This document shows positions 30,319 through 43,000 of a stretch of 64,000 nt of DNA, piece after piece. The notes beneath the pieces were generated by a model. That model made no database searches. It was given only the letters and a program-made list of their open reading frames with translations, and was not told where the DNA came from. Positions within the stretch are counted from its first letter, which is position 1. The number at the start of each line of letters is the position of its first letter. The position numbers and the translations under genes were made by a program. The DNA is taken from contig NC_092653.1 in NCBI RefSeq assembly GCF_032118995.1, forward strand, positions 22,215,202 to 22,279,201. The letters are read 5' to 3'. This DNA is from Asterias amurensis. Its lineage: Eukaryota > Echinodermata > Asteroidea > Forcipulatida > Asteriidae.

Positions 30319-30905
30319 GGACACTTCGGCACCTTGCAAACTCGGCACCAGCAAACTCGGCACCTCTCAAACTCGGCGGAAAAGTTTTCGTATAGCGCCA
30401 CCACTTTTTCATTCGAAATAAAATAATATAGTATCTAATTTACCTGATTGATATATCTCTTTTTGTAAAAATGAGTGAAAATGTGGTGGCGCCATACGGA
30501 AAGTTATCCAACTCGGCACCCACAACCTCGGCACCTTGCAAACTCGGCACCCACAAACTCGGCACATGCACAACTACAAACTCGGCACCTGGTTGAAAAC
30601 GCTCAATCTGCCACGGTTACAAACTCGGCACCCAGTTAGAAATAGAAATAAATCCCGATCCTCGTCGTGTGTATCGACGGGTTCGACGTCGTACCGACGA
30701 TACATACCATGTATTTTCACTGTCATGGTGAGGTCGCCCTTTTCAAATATCTGTATCAAAATAATTAATATTTATTTGTGTAAACTTTTGAAGACCGAGT
30801 CGAAACTACGTAATTTCGATGTCCAAGTATTTTTTTGGGAACGTTTACACAAAACACGAGGTGCCGAGTTTGCTGGTGCCGAGTTTGCAAGGTGCCGAAG
30901 TGTCC
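30319..30905. mobile_element. 587-bp TIR element with CTCGGCACC sub-repeats
   Basis: Perfect 48-bp terminal inverted repeats: 30319-30366 (starts GGACACTTCGGCACCTTGCA) and 30858-30905. The word AAACTCGGCACC or a one-base variant recurs about eight times on the left side and in inverted form in the right end. Such sub-terminal repeats in DNA transposons are usually transposase-binding sites. The interior open frame (30536-30952) crosses the repeats and looks non-coding. A 132-bp hAT-like MITE sits inside it. I found no clear target duplication. The right end is only 146 bp from the ERCC6L ATG. Confidence 0.8.
30378..30509 (-). mobile_element. hAT-like MITE (M3) nested in the CTCGGCACC element
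   Basis: 132 bp, starting GGAAAAGTTTTCG and ending GGAAAGTTATCC, with GCGCCACCACTTTTTCATTC and its complement as arms. AACTCGGC lies on both sides (30370-30377 and 30510-30517), a fitting 8-bp duplication, although that word is also part of the host element's sub-repeat. Confidence 0.85.
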
Positions 30906-31051
30906 GGTACCCGAGGAATGTAAACTGCAAGTGCAAACTAATAATAATATAAATTTGTGATTTTTTTTCAGATTTTGCGGCTTTGCACTTGGAATGAAGT
31001 GTTCTAAACTTATCTGAAATCATTTGTTGAGGGAATTTAACTGAAAACAAA

Positions 31052-34000
31052 ATGGGGGATGCAGACAGAGAGCATACTCCCCTTAGGGGTAAGTACATGT
31101 ATGTTGGTTGTTCAATTTTGTAAATAATATGTCATCTCGCCGGGGGTGTAGTGAGGGCCGGGTGCAACATCCCCTCAAAACTTGTTTGTAGCACCCCTTT
31201 CACAGAATGGTTCAGTCCGACTCGGCCGCGGCTCGGCAGTTCGTTGATCTACACGTAGTAGGCTGGTGCCCGATTTATAAAGCGTTGAGCATATTGAGAA
31301 GTCAAAAACCGTGCGGTGCGGGGGACCCTTATAGTTTTCAGAAGTACCCCTTATACCACATGTATGTACATGTACCAGAAGAAAATTTCTGTGCCTCTTA
31401 AAGACCAAAGTACAAGGCCTGCATGCAAATGTGCTGTACTTGTATCAAGTATAATTAACACTCCTCACAATTGACGAAAAATAAGCTGTTTTTCATTGTC
31501 ATGTCATCACTAAAAATGGGATAACTTTCGATACCTACACTTAAGTAATACAGGCCTGTACGCTACGTTTTTGAAAGAGCAAAGACACCAAGGCATTTTG
31601 CCTTTGTAGCTAGGTAAAGGGCACCCTATGAGGAACATGTAAATTTCTACTGGAGGATTTCAATGGCACCAAGGCAATCATTAGGTGGCATGGAGGCAAT
31701 TGCCTTCTTGAAGTATCAGACCTGAATAACACAATATTTTTTCTACACTCCAAAAGAAATAAGTAACATGCCACGGCTTGAGTCGCATCAGGGGAGCCTC
31801 TCTAAGCCTAGTATGGAGGACCAGCATCGCTATACAACCTTAATGAAGAAAGCCCGTCAAGCTGCTGAGGAGGGGCACCCCCGGTTATCCTTGGAGCACC
31901 TCAACAAAGCGGCCAAGATTTACAACAGCGAGAAAGTCCAGAAGAGAATTATGAAAATTGAGGTAAACAGAACTTTGTTTAGGGATGAGAAATTTCAGAC
32001 TTTTTTTTCCAAAATTGTTGCATTCATAGCTTTATTGCCTAAACTAGCTTTATTGCCTAAAAAAAGGTGTTCTGCCTAGTTTACCAGGCAAATAAAATTC
32101 TTGAAAAGTAAAAAGTAAAACAGATTTTTTGATATTTTCCACATTAAACTGTCCATTTAACTTAACAATGCGTTGGGCGACATCTGACTCATTTTCACAG
32201 AGTGGGTCTCATATATTTGTTGTGTTCAAACTACATGTACTTTTTGTGATGTCTGTTATTTCTGCTGTCTTCTATTTCTGTTTCTAAAACAATCAGGAAT
32301 ATTTGAGAGAGAATGGTTCAGGTTCGGAATCTGAAGATGATTCCGGTATGCATCACGTCGGTAAAGGTTTCTACGTACACAACGCTCTCTATGAGAAGCT
32401 GTACTCCTACCAGAGGGAAGCACTTATGTGGTTCTGGAGGCTCCATCGAAAAAACAAGGGAGGAATTCTTGGAGATGATATGGGGTGAGTTAATAGTTGG
32501 GTTTTTTTAGTTTTTTTTTATGCAAGTCGCCAGACACACAAGGCCTGAAGGCCACTTCAAGGTGTGGGCTACAGGTATTTTTGTCCAGAGGCCTATGCCA
32601 TCTACTCCTAGGGCTGAAACAGGGTTACCCCTTTCACAGTCCATACGAATGTAGGCTTGGGTATCATCAATTCGAAGCCTGGCCGGTAGAGCAGACAGCA
32701 CTACCTCCCCAATTTTATGTTGCAAGTGTCACAACCGGGATTCGAATCCACACTCTGCTGATCAAACACCAGAGCTTGAATCGGGTGCTCTTAACCGCTC
32801 GGCCATGACACAAGTTGCCTTGGATCGGTCGAGTTGGTCTTTGAAAAGCGTTTGAAGCCGTTTGTTATGAAGTGCAAATGGTTAGATAGATAATTTAAAA
32901 GTAGAATATCCCACACGAAGATGCCTCGAAATTGCACGGTTTTCCTCTTACTATGCGAAGAAACCTGGTCGGCCATTTTGTGGAGTCAAAATTTTGAGAA
33001 TGTGCACATCAAAATCTTCGCTTGGCCCCAGCGGCCAGTCTATCCAGGACCGCTGGGATGGGCTAATCGCTTGCACAGATTCTTGTTCAGGAAGTACGTC
33101 ATGCGTACAGTGCATAGAAATATGGTGCAGTGTGAGTGTGATGCATGATGGGACTGCGCATTATTAAACCAATGATAGTGCATGATACGTTTGCCCATCC
33201 CAGCGCCTTCGGTTAAAGCAAGGCGCTGGGGACGAGCGAAATCAAAATCTTCAACTTTGCCAAACTTGGGGGTTTCATACTGGGATTTTTTTTCTTCTTC
33301 TTCCAGACTTGGTAAGACGATCCAAATGATTTCTTTTATGAGTGGATTGTTTGAGCTGGACCAGGTCAAGACTGTACTCCTTGTTCTGCCAGTCGCTCTC
33401 ATCATCAACTGGGAGAAGGAGTTTGAGAAATGGTAAGACAATTTTGTTGATAGATGGTAAATTTGCATCGGGGTTAAAGAATGGTGTGTGCATCTAGTCA
33501 CTATAGTACTTTCGTAATTTTGTGGAAAAAAAATCACAGGCAGATTGCTTGGGTGGGATTCGAACCCTAGCCTTTTGCCAATCCAGAGCAGATTTCTCAT
33601 CAGCTAGACAACCAAGGCTGCAGTTCAAATCCTGTCTGTGTTAGCAGCGGGTGCCGCAACAATTTATTAGATGTTCGATTTTGCACACATCAATTTAAAG
33701 GTAAAAACCAAATAATAGGCATGATATTCTTGTGGCAGTCAGCATTCCTATTTGTTTAGGTGCATAATCCAATTCACTGTTTGGAAAAAGAATTTCATAA
33801 AGATAACAGGCAGTGGACACTATTGGTAATTACTCAAAATAATTATTAACATAAAACCTTATTTGGTAACGAGTAATGGGGAGAGGTTGATAGTATAAAA
33901 CATTGTGAGAAATGGCTACCTCTGAAGTAACGACTAAGTAGTTTTCGAGAAAGAAGTAATTTTCCACGCATTTGATTTCGAGACCTCGGATTTACAATTT

Positions 34001-37000
34001 AAGGTCTCAAAATCAAGCATCTAAAAGCACACAACGTCGTGTAACAATAGTGTTTTTTCTTTCTTTATTATCTCGCAACTTCGACGACGGATTGAGCTCA
34101 AATTTTCACAGGTTGGTTATTTTGTGCATATGTTGAGATACACCAAGTGAGAAGACTGGTCTTTGACAATTACCAAAGGTGTCCAGTGTCTTTAACTCCT
34201 ATGGTACTTCTATTCTCTTCCTAGGGCACCAGCAATCTTTGTTGAATCACACCACAGCAACAGTAAACGTGAACGAGAGCGAGCCCTGGCCAAGGTGCAG
34301 CGTAGAGGAGGCGTGCTGTTAACCAGCTATGGCCTGGTGCTGACCAATCATACTCTACTCTCACACAGAAATGGAAATCCATTCACTTGGGTAGGTGGAG
34401 TGTTTGTTAAGTGTTATCAAGGTGTTTTCAGAGTGTTTTGTGCTCATGAATTTATTACCTTGGGTACAGTGGAGTGTTTGTTTTGTTAGTATGGTGTATT
34501 TGTGCTCTTGAGTTTAATTATTACCTGGATAGGTTGAGTGTTTGTTAAGTGTTAGTAGGGTGTTTAGGGTGTCATGGCCGAGTGGCTAAGAGCATCAAAT
34601 TCAAGTTCTCGTGGTTAAGTCATCAGAGTGCGGTCATGACACTTGTGTCCTTGAGCAATACGCAAGCTGTGGCTAAGGTACAGCGTAGAGGAGGCGTGCT
34701 GTTAACCAGCTATGGCCTTGTGCTGACCAATCATGCACTACTCTCACACATAAATGGAAATCCATTCACTTGGGTAGGTGGAGTGTTTGTTAGGTGTTAT
34801 ACAGTAAGGGTACTTTCAGATTGTTTTCTCTTTGGTTTATGAGCTTGGGTAGGTGGAGTGTTTGTCAAGTGTTAGTAGGGTGTATTCAGATTGTTTTGCT
34901 CATGAGTTTATGAACTTGGGTAGGTGGGGTGTTTGTGAAGTGTTAGGTTGTTTTCAGATTGTTTTGCTCATGAGTTTATGAACTTGGGTAGGTGGGGTGT
35001 TTGTAAAGTGTTAGGTTGTTTTCAGATTGTTTTGCTCTTGAGTTTATGAACTTGGGTAGGTGGAGTGTTTGTCAAGTGTTAGTAGGGTGTTTTCAGCGTT
35101 TTTGTTCTCTAAGTGCTTGTTTTTTAATTAAAACAGTTAATTTGTTAACCGGTATTTGTTAACCGGTGTAGGCATTTTTAATTTTTGGTCTTGTACACAC
35201 AATTCTGGTCAAGCAAATATTTTTAGCTAGAAGCCCTATGGTCTCGTGGGTTTTCTGCCCAAATTCTACCCCTTAGACTGTACAAGTATTTATGATGAGG
35301 AATGCTCATGATGTGCTAGAAAGTTGGAATAGACCTTATGCATTGACGTCATCCAGCCGCCATCTTAGATGTAAAACGGTGACGAAACAATCGAGACGCA
35401 CAGATTTGTACCCGCGGTGCACAGGATTGGCCAATGAACAACCTCCTTTTGACCTCTAGGTGAGGGCGCTCTACTGAAATGACGTCATGTGCATATAAAG
35501 GTCTATTCAAAAGTGTTAAACTGTTGTAGTGAATTCCATTTGAAATTTTGACAAGATTAGAGAAGAGATTGTTCAGACTTTTGGCTGCATTCAGACTTTT
35601 TATGTCGGCCTGGTAAAGAAAATCAGACAATATTTGTTTCCACAAATAAAGAAATCCTGCTCATTGGTCTACTTCTCTAGTGCTTTGGATGCTGTTTCCA
35701 AAAGCTCCTTGGAATCTATGACCCCAGGGGTTACCAAACGGTAGAAATGACATCATTTCAACAAACCTTTGAATTTTGTATCCAAGTTTCAGACTATTTC
35801 GTTAGTAATGACTCTCACCTCTGCAAGATTGATGTTATATTTGTTTCTTTCCTATCTGCAGGACTATGTGATTCTTGATGAGGGACACAAGATCAAGAAT
35901 CCTAGTAAAACCACCAAAGCAGTGCACAAAGTACCAGCGTACCACAGACTGATTCTCACAGGCACTCCTATACAGAATAACCTCAAGGTACAGGCATGCA
36001 ACTCTTCCGCGTTTCCACGGAATTCCGCGTATTTGGGGGTATTTTTTACAAGAAAAAAAAAAAAACGTAAAAAGAAAAATATATATATATATACCTGGCA
36101 ACAACATTGTACAACTACAATCATGTAAAATAAGCCTAGTACATGCCAACAATGCACCTAAGAGCATAATAAACCTCAACATTTTCTAGGGTACCATTGT
36201 GGGTATCATGTCCCGTGGCGTTTCGGCTGCCTCGCTCGCACTTGCGTTGTGCCTTTGAAAATTTTCATCTTTTTTTTTTCAAAGGGCAGTTGCATGCCTG
36301 AAGGTAGATGGAGTTAATGCAAAGAGAGGTTGCTTAAAGGCACTGCAGCCGATTTCACTAAACGCTAGGAATAATCCTATCTCGAGAGTTAGGACGAGTA
36401 ACTTGTCCTAACTTAGGATCAATCTTAAGGTCTGCATGCTACAGTGCAGGGTTGGGACTCGTCCTAAGTCCTAAGATTAATCTTAAGTTAGGAAGAGTTT
36501 GGTGAAATCGACGGCTGGACACGATTGTCAAAGAAAGACCAGTATGCTGACTAAAGTCGGGTTCAAACTTACTGCAAATGCGAATGCGAAGCGAATGTTG
36601 ACGTCACAAATTCGCAACGAATAATTCGCAGCAGTTCAACTCTGCTCAATTCCCTTGCAAGTATCGCTGCATAAGGAAGGTTGTGACATCAAGTTCACGT
36701 CAAAGTCGCATTCACAGGAAGTATAAACCGGGCTTTAGTGTATAAAAACTAAGGCTCTTTTGGTCGTCGAAAAAACACCATTGTTTCACAAATTTGTGTG
36801 CTATCAGATGCATGAAAAAGGCTTGAGGCCTGAAGTCTTTTTCAGATTCAAATATTTTTTTGAGAAGTTGCCACTTTCTCAAAAACTACATTACTTCAGA
36901 GGGAGCCGTTTATCGCAATGTTTTGTGCTATGATTCAACAGCTCTTCATTGCTCATTACCAAGTAAGTTTTTTTTTTATAGCAATAACCAAAAGTGTCCA

Positions 37001-40000
37001 GGGGTGGATTTCACAAAGAGTTAAGACTAGTCTTATCTCGAGTTAGGATGAGTTACTCGTCCTAACTTAGGACTGGCCATACGTTTTTAATATCTCCCAG
37101 GACTAGTGCTAAGTAAGGGCTAGTCCTAACTCTTTGTAAAATCGACCCCAGTGCCTTTAAAGGCAGTGGACACTATTGGTAATTACTCAAAATAATTATT
37201 CGCATAAAATACCTGACGAGTAATGGGGAGAGGTTGATGGTATAAAACATTGTGAGAAACAGCTCCCTCTGAAGTGCCAGAGAAAGAAGTAATTTTCCAC
37301 GAATTTGATTTCGAGACCTCAAGTTTAGAACTTGATTAACCATCTAAACGCACACAACTTCGTGTGACAAGGGTGTTTTCTTCTTTCATTATTATCTCGC
37401 AACTTCGATGACCGATTGAGCTCAAATTTTCACAGGTTTGTTATTTTATGCATATGTTGAGATACACCAAATGTGAAGGCTAGTCTTTGACAATTACCAA
37501 TAGTGTCCACTGCCTTTAACATTTAATGGTTATGTTCCTTGGGTTTGCTGAGCATGCATGTGCATAGCCATAACCATCGCTACACTTTTTTTGTCAAGTT
37601 TATTTTATGAACAAGAGCTCTGATTTAGAAAAATAAAAAATCTTTGGATTGCTTGTCACTATAGATTTCTTTTATTTTCAGGAACTGTGGGCGTTATTTG
37701 ACTTTGTAACACAAGGCTCGTTGCTGGGCACATCACAGACCTTTAATTCTGAGTTTGCTAACCCCATCACAAGAGTAAGTATAATTTAAGTTTGGTATTT
37801 AGAATTTCTTTTACAAGTTTGATAAATTGTTCTAGCTTTTTGTTTGGGTTGAGAGCAAAAGTCAGATTCAAAAGGTAATTTAAACAGCGGATAGAATCTT
37901 TATTATATATTCATAAATACCCCAGACAGTTTCTCTACTCCTATTGGTGGAGAACGCGTTACGTGGGGGTGTTTAAACGGTTGATAATGACCAGCTGGAG
38001 CTGCTTATAACCGGCTGGCTTGCGAGTGTCGGGCGCGCAAGATTATCACGCGGAACGCAATTCATAGCTAGTAGTAACAGCACATAATCTATTTCTAAGC
38101 TAACGAGCGTACACACAACCCATCCGCATCAAACAGATTCTTCACAAAGTTTTTGAAACAAATATTTCAAATCTCAAATTTTCAATTGTCAAAGTGTCTA
38201 TAATTTTATTTTTTTATTGTTTTTTAACAAAAGGGCATTTATGAATGGGAATAAAAGAGTAGTGACTCGTTCTTAAACGGCCGTCTAAAACCTTGCAGGG
38301 TCTTTGCCGTGCGATAAAGGCCCTCGCCTTCAGCTCACCCCTTTATCACAGGGCACAGCCCGGTTGGTTTTAAACGGCTGTTTAAGAACTCGTCGCTACC
38401 CTTTTATTTCCTTATTTTATTTTGCAGGTGAAAAGGGCCTTTTACAAACAACAAGAACAATGATTATGTAACTCGTAAAACGTAAGAAGAAGCTCAAATA
38501 GAGAAGTAGCAGAAAAAAACTGGGTTGGGCCGAAGCGAACAATGCTGCACTGGGCTAACCACATTTGTCTGTGATGAAGGACAGAACAGAAGAGAATAAT
38601 TTGTATTTATTTCTTTGATGTATTATTTTAGGCAAGAGAAAAAGATGCCACTGCAGGAGAGCGCTGTCTAGGCAACCAGATGGCTGAAAGCCTTCGTGAA
38701 TTGATCGCTCCATACTTTTTGCGGCGCACAAAGGCGGATGTCATCAAACGCAGAGACACGCACATCAAGAATGCAAAGGTTCTAGAAGACCAGGGGGAAG
38801 ATGAGGAAACAGAACGGTTAGGTCAAAGGTCAACAGTAGTGTGGTGCTAGTTTTAAAGTCATTTTATTGCCTATAAAGTTGACAGTAAATATTTCCCTAT
38901 ATGACATTGCCCTAATAGTTTTGTGGATTTTTGTATGCATGAGACTTGCCCTATCCATATACATTGCAACCTTCTTGTTTTAACATCACTGGACACGTTT
39001 GGTACGACCAGTATTCTCACTTCGTGTAACATGCTTAAAACACAAAATCTGTGAAAATTTTGGCTCAATTGGTCGTAGAAGTCGCAAAAAGAAATAATGA
39101 AAGAAAAAAACTTCTTCACCACACATTGATTCCCTTATTTTTATTTTTATTTATTTTTTTTTTTTCTCAATGTTTTTGCCTATTTTTCTTTTTCCAGAGT
39201 GCCCGAGTTTCCCACATTGGAAAAGAAGAATGACTTTGTTATTTGGTTACCTCTGACTGGCCAACAGATCAAGATCTATCGAGATTTCATCGAACTAGAC
39301 CAAGTGAAAGAGGTAAATTGATTCCCTCAACTTAAAGAAACACGTTGCCTTGGATCGGTTGGCCATTTTGTGGAGTCGAAATTTTGGCTCCATAAAATGG
39401 CCGACCGTGTTAGCTGTAACCGTGCAATTTCAAGACAATGTGTGAATCATTATATTCTACTTTAAAATTATCTATCTAACCATATGCATTTCATTACAAA
39501 CGCTTGTCAAATACCAACTCGCCCGATCCAAGGAAATGTGTCCCTTTAAACTTGTCGAGGCTGAGTGGTCTAGTTCACCGGACCCAAGCTCGGGTGTTGT
39601 CAGCAGCAGAGAGTGGGTTCGATTTCTGGTCATGACACTTGTGCCATTGAGGAAGGCACTTAACCATATTGCTTTGTAAAAGTTGTGAAGGTAGTGCATT
39701 CTGCTCTACCAGCCAGGCTCCTAGTGGATGATACCCAAGCCTACATCCTTGTAGACTGTGAAGGGGGTAACCCTGTTTCAGTCCTAAGAGAAGGTAGTGC
39801 ACTCTGCTCTACCAGCCAGGCTCCTAGTGGATGATACCCATGCCTACATCCTTACAGACTGTGAAGGGGGTAACCCTGTTTCAGACGCAGGAGTAGGTGG
39901 CACTGTAGACTGAAGGGAGTAACCGTGTTTCAGCCGCAGGAGGTAGTCGAGTTGGTAAGACACTGCTCTAGAATTGCAAGGGTCGTGGGTTCGGCTCCCA

Positions 40001-43000
40001 CTCGAGTAACATGCCTGTAATATTTTTTCACAGGACTCGGGGAAAGTACTGAGTATACAGTGCTAACACACATCGGTGTATGGGTAAAAAACCAAAATTA
40101 ATATTGTGCTTTGTGTTACAAAATGTACCCAGACCCTTTAACCAAGGCTGTACTAATTTCTTGAATGTTCTAGCTCCTGATGACAAGCCGTTCCCCGCTA
40201 GTGGAGCTGACGATACTCAAGAAGCTTTGTGATCACCCCCGCCTGCTGCCTGTCAGAGCTTGTATGCAACTAGGCATAGAAACAGCAGATAATGAATGGT
40301 AAGTTCAATACATCTACCAGCCTCACCAGCCAAGGACGCAGACGCGCTATATTTTTCCGTATTCCGCAAGTGCGCGTGTTGTATTGGACTTATCTTCCAG
40401 TCTCACATGCAACGCGCAAAGTTTAAAATTTCAGAACGTTATTTCGCGACGAACAGCATGCCACACACAACGTGTCCCTTTAATTACACAGTTTTTGTCG
40501 AGGGTCAAATGTCTTTCCTCTTTGTTCTTTAACAATTGATTTTATTTCAGGGTGAATGAGGAGGATGATACAGACTCAACCGCGCCCAGCAAGAGTTCAG
40601 CGAGCCACGCCCTTAACTACATCCCCGATGAGAAGCTGATGGAGGAGTCGTGCAAGCTGCAGTTCCTGATTAGCCTCCTCACCAACCTGAAACGGGAGGG
40701 GCACAGGACCCTGGTCTTCAGTCAGTCACGCAAGATGCTGGATATCATCGAGAAGGTCTTGAAGAATCAGGTTAGATGTGTAGCACAAAAATGTATTTAA
40801 GCGCACTGGGTTCTTTTACATGCGTTACACAACACATGGGACCAACGGCTTTTTGTCCCATTCAAAGGACGAAGCAATGGTTATTAGTGTCTTGCTTAAG
40901 GACACAAGTGTCACGGCTGGGGATTCGAACCCACACTCTGCTGATTATAGACACTAGAGTTTGAATTCGGTGCTCTTAATCGCTCGACCACAACACTTCC
41001 ACATGAAGGGAATGCATGCACCAGGAAGGATGACCATTTTTCTATTAAAGGCAGTGGACACTATTGGTAATTACTCACAATAATTATTAGCGTAAAACCT
41101 TACTTGGTGACGAGTAATGGGGAGAGGTTGATAGTATAAAACATTGTGAGAAACGGCTCCCTCTGAAGTGACATAGTTTTCGAGAAAGAAAGACTTCTCG
41201 AAATCAACCATCTAAACGAACACAACTATGTGTGACAAGGGTGTTTTTTCTGTCATTATTACCTCGCAACTTCGACGACCAATTGAGCTCAAATTTTCAC
41301 AGGTTTGTTATTTTGTGCATATGTTGAGATACACCAAGTGAGAAGACTGGTCTTTGATAATTACCAATTAGTGTCCAGTGTCTCTAATACCAAACATATT
41401 TTGATCTTTAGAACTTCCAACTGATGCGTCTGGATGGAACCATTTCCAAACTGGATGATCGAGAGAAGCGTATTTCATCATTCCAGCGGAACAAGGAACT
41501 ATCGGTGTTTCTCCTGACTACTCAAGTAGGAGGAGTTGGTTTGACCCTAACTGGTGCCGACAGGGTAGTCATATGTAAGTGTCATAACTTATTCAGTGCT
41601 TTTTGGGGGGTGGGGGCGTTTCGAAACTAAAGTACCCAGCTTTTTTAGGTTTTCAAAATTCTGTAAAACAAATTACCCAGTAAGTTTTTCTAACCAAATA
41701 AGAATTGTAAATCACAAAGTCAATAGTATTTCTTATATTAAAGGGTCAAATAGGGACACTGCCAATATAGGGCTAGATAGCTCAGTTGGTAGAGCGCCGG
41801 CACGTTAATCCGGAGGTCGTTGGTTCGAATCCCACTCTAGTCAATTCTTTGTTCAACCCCCCCAAAAAAAGCATTTCAAAATTTACCCAGTCAGTTTCCC
41901 TTGTGGTTTATATTGATATTAAAGGGTCTATGTAACTTTTGTAGGACAAAAAACACAATGTCCACAGATTTACACTAAACTTACACAGTTTGAAGATAAT
42001 GATAGTAGAAAGCTTCCCTGAAAATATTACGTGCTGAGGTGTTGTAGTTGGTAGGAAATGAGTAAAACAATGTCATGAAAAAAATTTTCGTCTCATGAGA
42101 CGAATTTTTGTTTAATCATTTACAAATGTATTTTCATGACATTGTTTTACTCATTTCTCAAAAGCTACAGCACCAAAGTTAGTAATATTTGAAGGGAAGC
42201 TTTCCACTATCATTATCTTCAAACCCTGTAAGTTTAATGTAAATCTATGGACGTTTTGAAAAGGTACCCAAATCCTTTAAAGTGAATATGCCCACTTGTG
42301 ACATATACGATTGATGGCACTTTTTAAGAAAAATATTGTGCATGTAGGAAAGGAGCATCTTTCAGAAAACATATATAATAGATAGTACATGTACGACCTG
42401 GCCACTGAAAGAGTTAAGTATGATCTTTAAAGGAACGTTACAGTATTGGTAAGAAACACAAATCGTGAAGATCACAGATTTACATAAAACTTACACGGTC
42501 TAATGATGATGAAAGTAAAATGCATCCCTTGAAATATTTTTGTCTGAAATTTCATATTTGATGAGAAATAAATAATCAAATTTTGCGTTTGGAGTTTATC
42601 GCTCAGTGAGCGGTTTATTCATTTTTGTTTTGGCATCGATGCAATGCAACATTTGTAATCGGTTTTTCACTATTCTCTCGTGACCCAGATGGCCGATCGA
42701 TCTCAAACTTCTACAGGTTTGTCAGTGTATGTATATGGTGGATTACAAAGTGCTTTCACTGCTAGCAACTGTTTTGATAGCAAAAACCAATTCTGTAATG
42801 TTCCTTGAAGTAATCTTTAGTATTAAATTTCATTATCTATCACATAAGAAAAATTACTTCAAAGAATAAAAAGGCTGTTAGCTTAAGAGTTTGAAGAATA
42901 CTAAACATTGAATTTTACTATACGTTTGTCGTTTTCAAGACGAAAGCGTGAGGTTTCAATGTGTATTTTCCAGCCTTCCAAACAGATAAGCAAGACAGTT

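Larger units (their letters stand above)
34380..35100 (+). repeat. Intronic minisatellite built on the exon 5 donor region
   Basis: The phrase CTTGGGTAGGTGGAGTGTTT and its follow-on 'gtgttagtagggtgttttcagattgttttgctcatgagtttatgaa' recur about eight times at about 65-72-bp spacing (34387, 34458, 34525, 34770, 34845, 34915, 34984, 35049). Each unit keeps a GGGTAGGT donor-like word. Confidence 0.85.
36334..37160 (-). mobile_element. M1 MITE (variant) carrying three nested MITEs
   Basis: The M1 ends, TTAAAGGCACTG...GACACGATTGTCAAAG and AAAAGTGTCCAG...TGCCTTTAA, are interrupted by elements at 36346-36514, 36552-36737 and 37002-37148. Deleting each insert with one target copy restores M1 sequence ('cactggacac' and 'gtgtccagtgcct'). 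Confidence 0.85.

Noticed and set aside
30536-30952. 138-aa open frame
   Set aside because: The start is translated CTCGGCACC sub-repeats and the end is the terminal inverted repeat.
33040-33600. 186-aa minus-strand open frame
   Set aside because: It crosses a 224-bp MITE, the antisense of ERCC6L exon 4 and a SINE fragment; no coding character of its own.
34666-34773. Duplicate of ERCC6L exon 5 as a working alternative exon
   Set aside because: Entry from exon 4 or from exon 5 gives frames with early stops, and half of the exon is missing.
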